Positions 43,586 to 43,910 of a DNA stretch of 43,910 nt are shown piece by piece. The notes under the pieces were generated by a model, which saw only the letters and a list, made by a program, of their open reading frames with translations, was not told the origin of the DNA and ran no database searches. The DNA lies in assembly GCA_937934745.1 (NCBI GenBank), contig CALGZC010000062.1, positions 1-43,910 of the forward strand, written 5' to 3'. The position numbers and the translations under genes are program-made. The stretch comes from an uncultured Blastocatellia bacterium (GTDB lineage: Bacteria > Acidobacteriota > Blastocatellia > Chloracidobacteriales > Chloracidobacteriaceae). Each line of letters starts with the position of its first letter. Positions within the stretch are counted from its first letter, which is position 1.

Positions 43586-43910
43586 TTACCGGCCCGGAGT
43601 GGAATCGGCTTTTGCCGAAGCCGGGCGATACAAGACGAGATAGCCGCTCAGCTGCGCGACGGGCTGGTATTGCTTGACGAAAGCCTCGGGCGCGCCCTTG
43701 ACTTCCTTCAGCAGGAATTGCCTCATCTGGGCGCGTTTTTTGAGCACGACCCAGGTCACTTGCTGGCGCAGCGCCTCCTCCACCAGCTCTTCCGGCGACA
43801 GCGGATTGGCCGTCCGATCAAAGACCACGACCCGTAGCGGGTTGCGGCGACCCGTCATCACGTAAAACGGCTCCTCCTGGGGAATGCAAGCCACGCGGTC
43901 CTCCGGCGGA
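43586..43910 (-). CDS. C-terminal part of a protein continuing past the right edge
   Basis: The frame is open to the last base of the window, so this is a partial gene of at least 107 codons, with its N-terminal part outside. Visible sequence (PPEDRVACIPQEEPFY, NPLRVVVFDRTANPLSPEELVEEALRQ, LSGYLVLYRPAS) is soluble and resembles the periplasmic C-terminus of GT-C-type glycosyltransferases, in which a region asking about residence in the final domain (DRV, VVFD, a loop, then YxLYR) is common. There is no strong family match, so this is only a suggestion. It is upstream of ybaB on the same strand, with 64 bases between. Its ending resembles that of the GT-C-like protein at 35.1-36.9 kb (LLRYRRPA). 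Confidence 0.6.
   Translation of the reverse strand, partial: PPEDRVACIPQEEPFYVMTGRRNPLRVVVFDRTANPLSPEELVEEALRQQVTWVVLKKRAQMRQFLLKEVKGAPEAFVKQYQPVAQLSGYLVLYRPASAKADSTPGR

Overview
This 43.9 kb window looks like a chromosomal segment of a Gram-negative, GC-rich bacterium. It carries outer-membrane biogenesis genes (an LptC/LptA-like protein, heptose phosphatase GmhB, a SurA-like chaperone, an O-antigen ligase-like protein, CsgG/FlgT-like envelope proteins), a LivG/LivF transporter pair and core housekeeping genes. The TPR-receiver-PATAN regulators, the short unrelated operons and the absence of conserved proteobacterial gene order suggest Acidobacteriota, perhaps a Chloracidobacterium-like member of Blastocatellia. 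That placement is an inference from gene content; there is no rRNA here to test it. I saw no tRNA, rRNA, CRISPR array, insertion sequence or prophage.

Layout. 0-0.7 kb: no convincing intact gene, possibly decayed coding sequence. 0.7-6.9 kb (minus): hybrid-free 7TM sensor histidine kinase, MacB-type permease, and a pair of exported FlgT/CsgG-like proteins separated by a strong terminator. 7.0-11.1 kb (plus): chorismate mutase, then a tight run of LOG-family enzyme, livG, a DNA methyltransferase and livF. 11.2-12.8 kb (minus): purH. 13.0-17.7 kb (plus): an enlarged prepilin peptidase, pheS, Sua5/YrdC and ribF. 17.8-19.9 kb (minus): molybdopterin oxidoreductase.

20.0-28.9 kb is the most unusual part: a cytosolic TatT-like repeat protein, two tandem TPR-receiver-PATAN regulators, a transmembrane protein joining an N-lobe-less pseudokinase to a formylglycine-generating-enzyme-like domain, a SurA-like foldase, and an O-antigen ligase-like protein with a PDZ-like insertion. 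29.0-34.8 kb holds a DUF58 protein (plus) and an mtnA-nagZ-lptC/A operon (minus). 34.8-41.0 kb (minus) holds a GC-rich GT-C-like membrane protein, gmhB, a lone nuoF and metG. 41.2-43.9 kb holds a flavin monooxygenase (plus) and recR, ybaB and the tail of a further protein (minus).

How they may work together. The envelope genes form a recurrent theme: lipopolysaccharide or polysaccharide export (LptC/A, O-antigen ligase, GmhB, GT-C protein), cell-wall recycling (NagZ), outer-membrane folding (SurA-like) and surface secretion or pilus maturation (CsgG/FlgT-like, prepilin peptidase). PATAN regulators are known in cyanobacteria to act on pilus motility, so a regulatory link between the 20-26 kb cluster and surface structures is plausible but unproven. 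All calls come from reading motifs by eye, without database searches.
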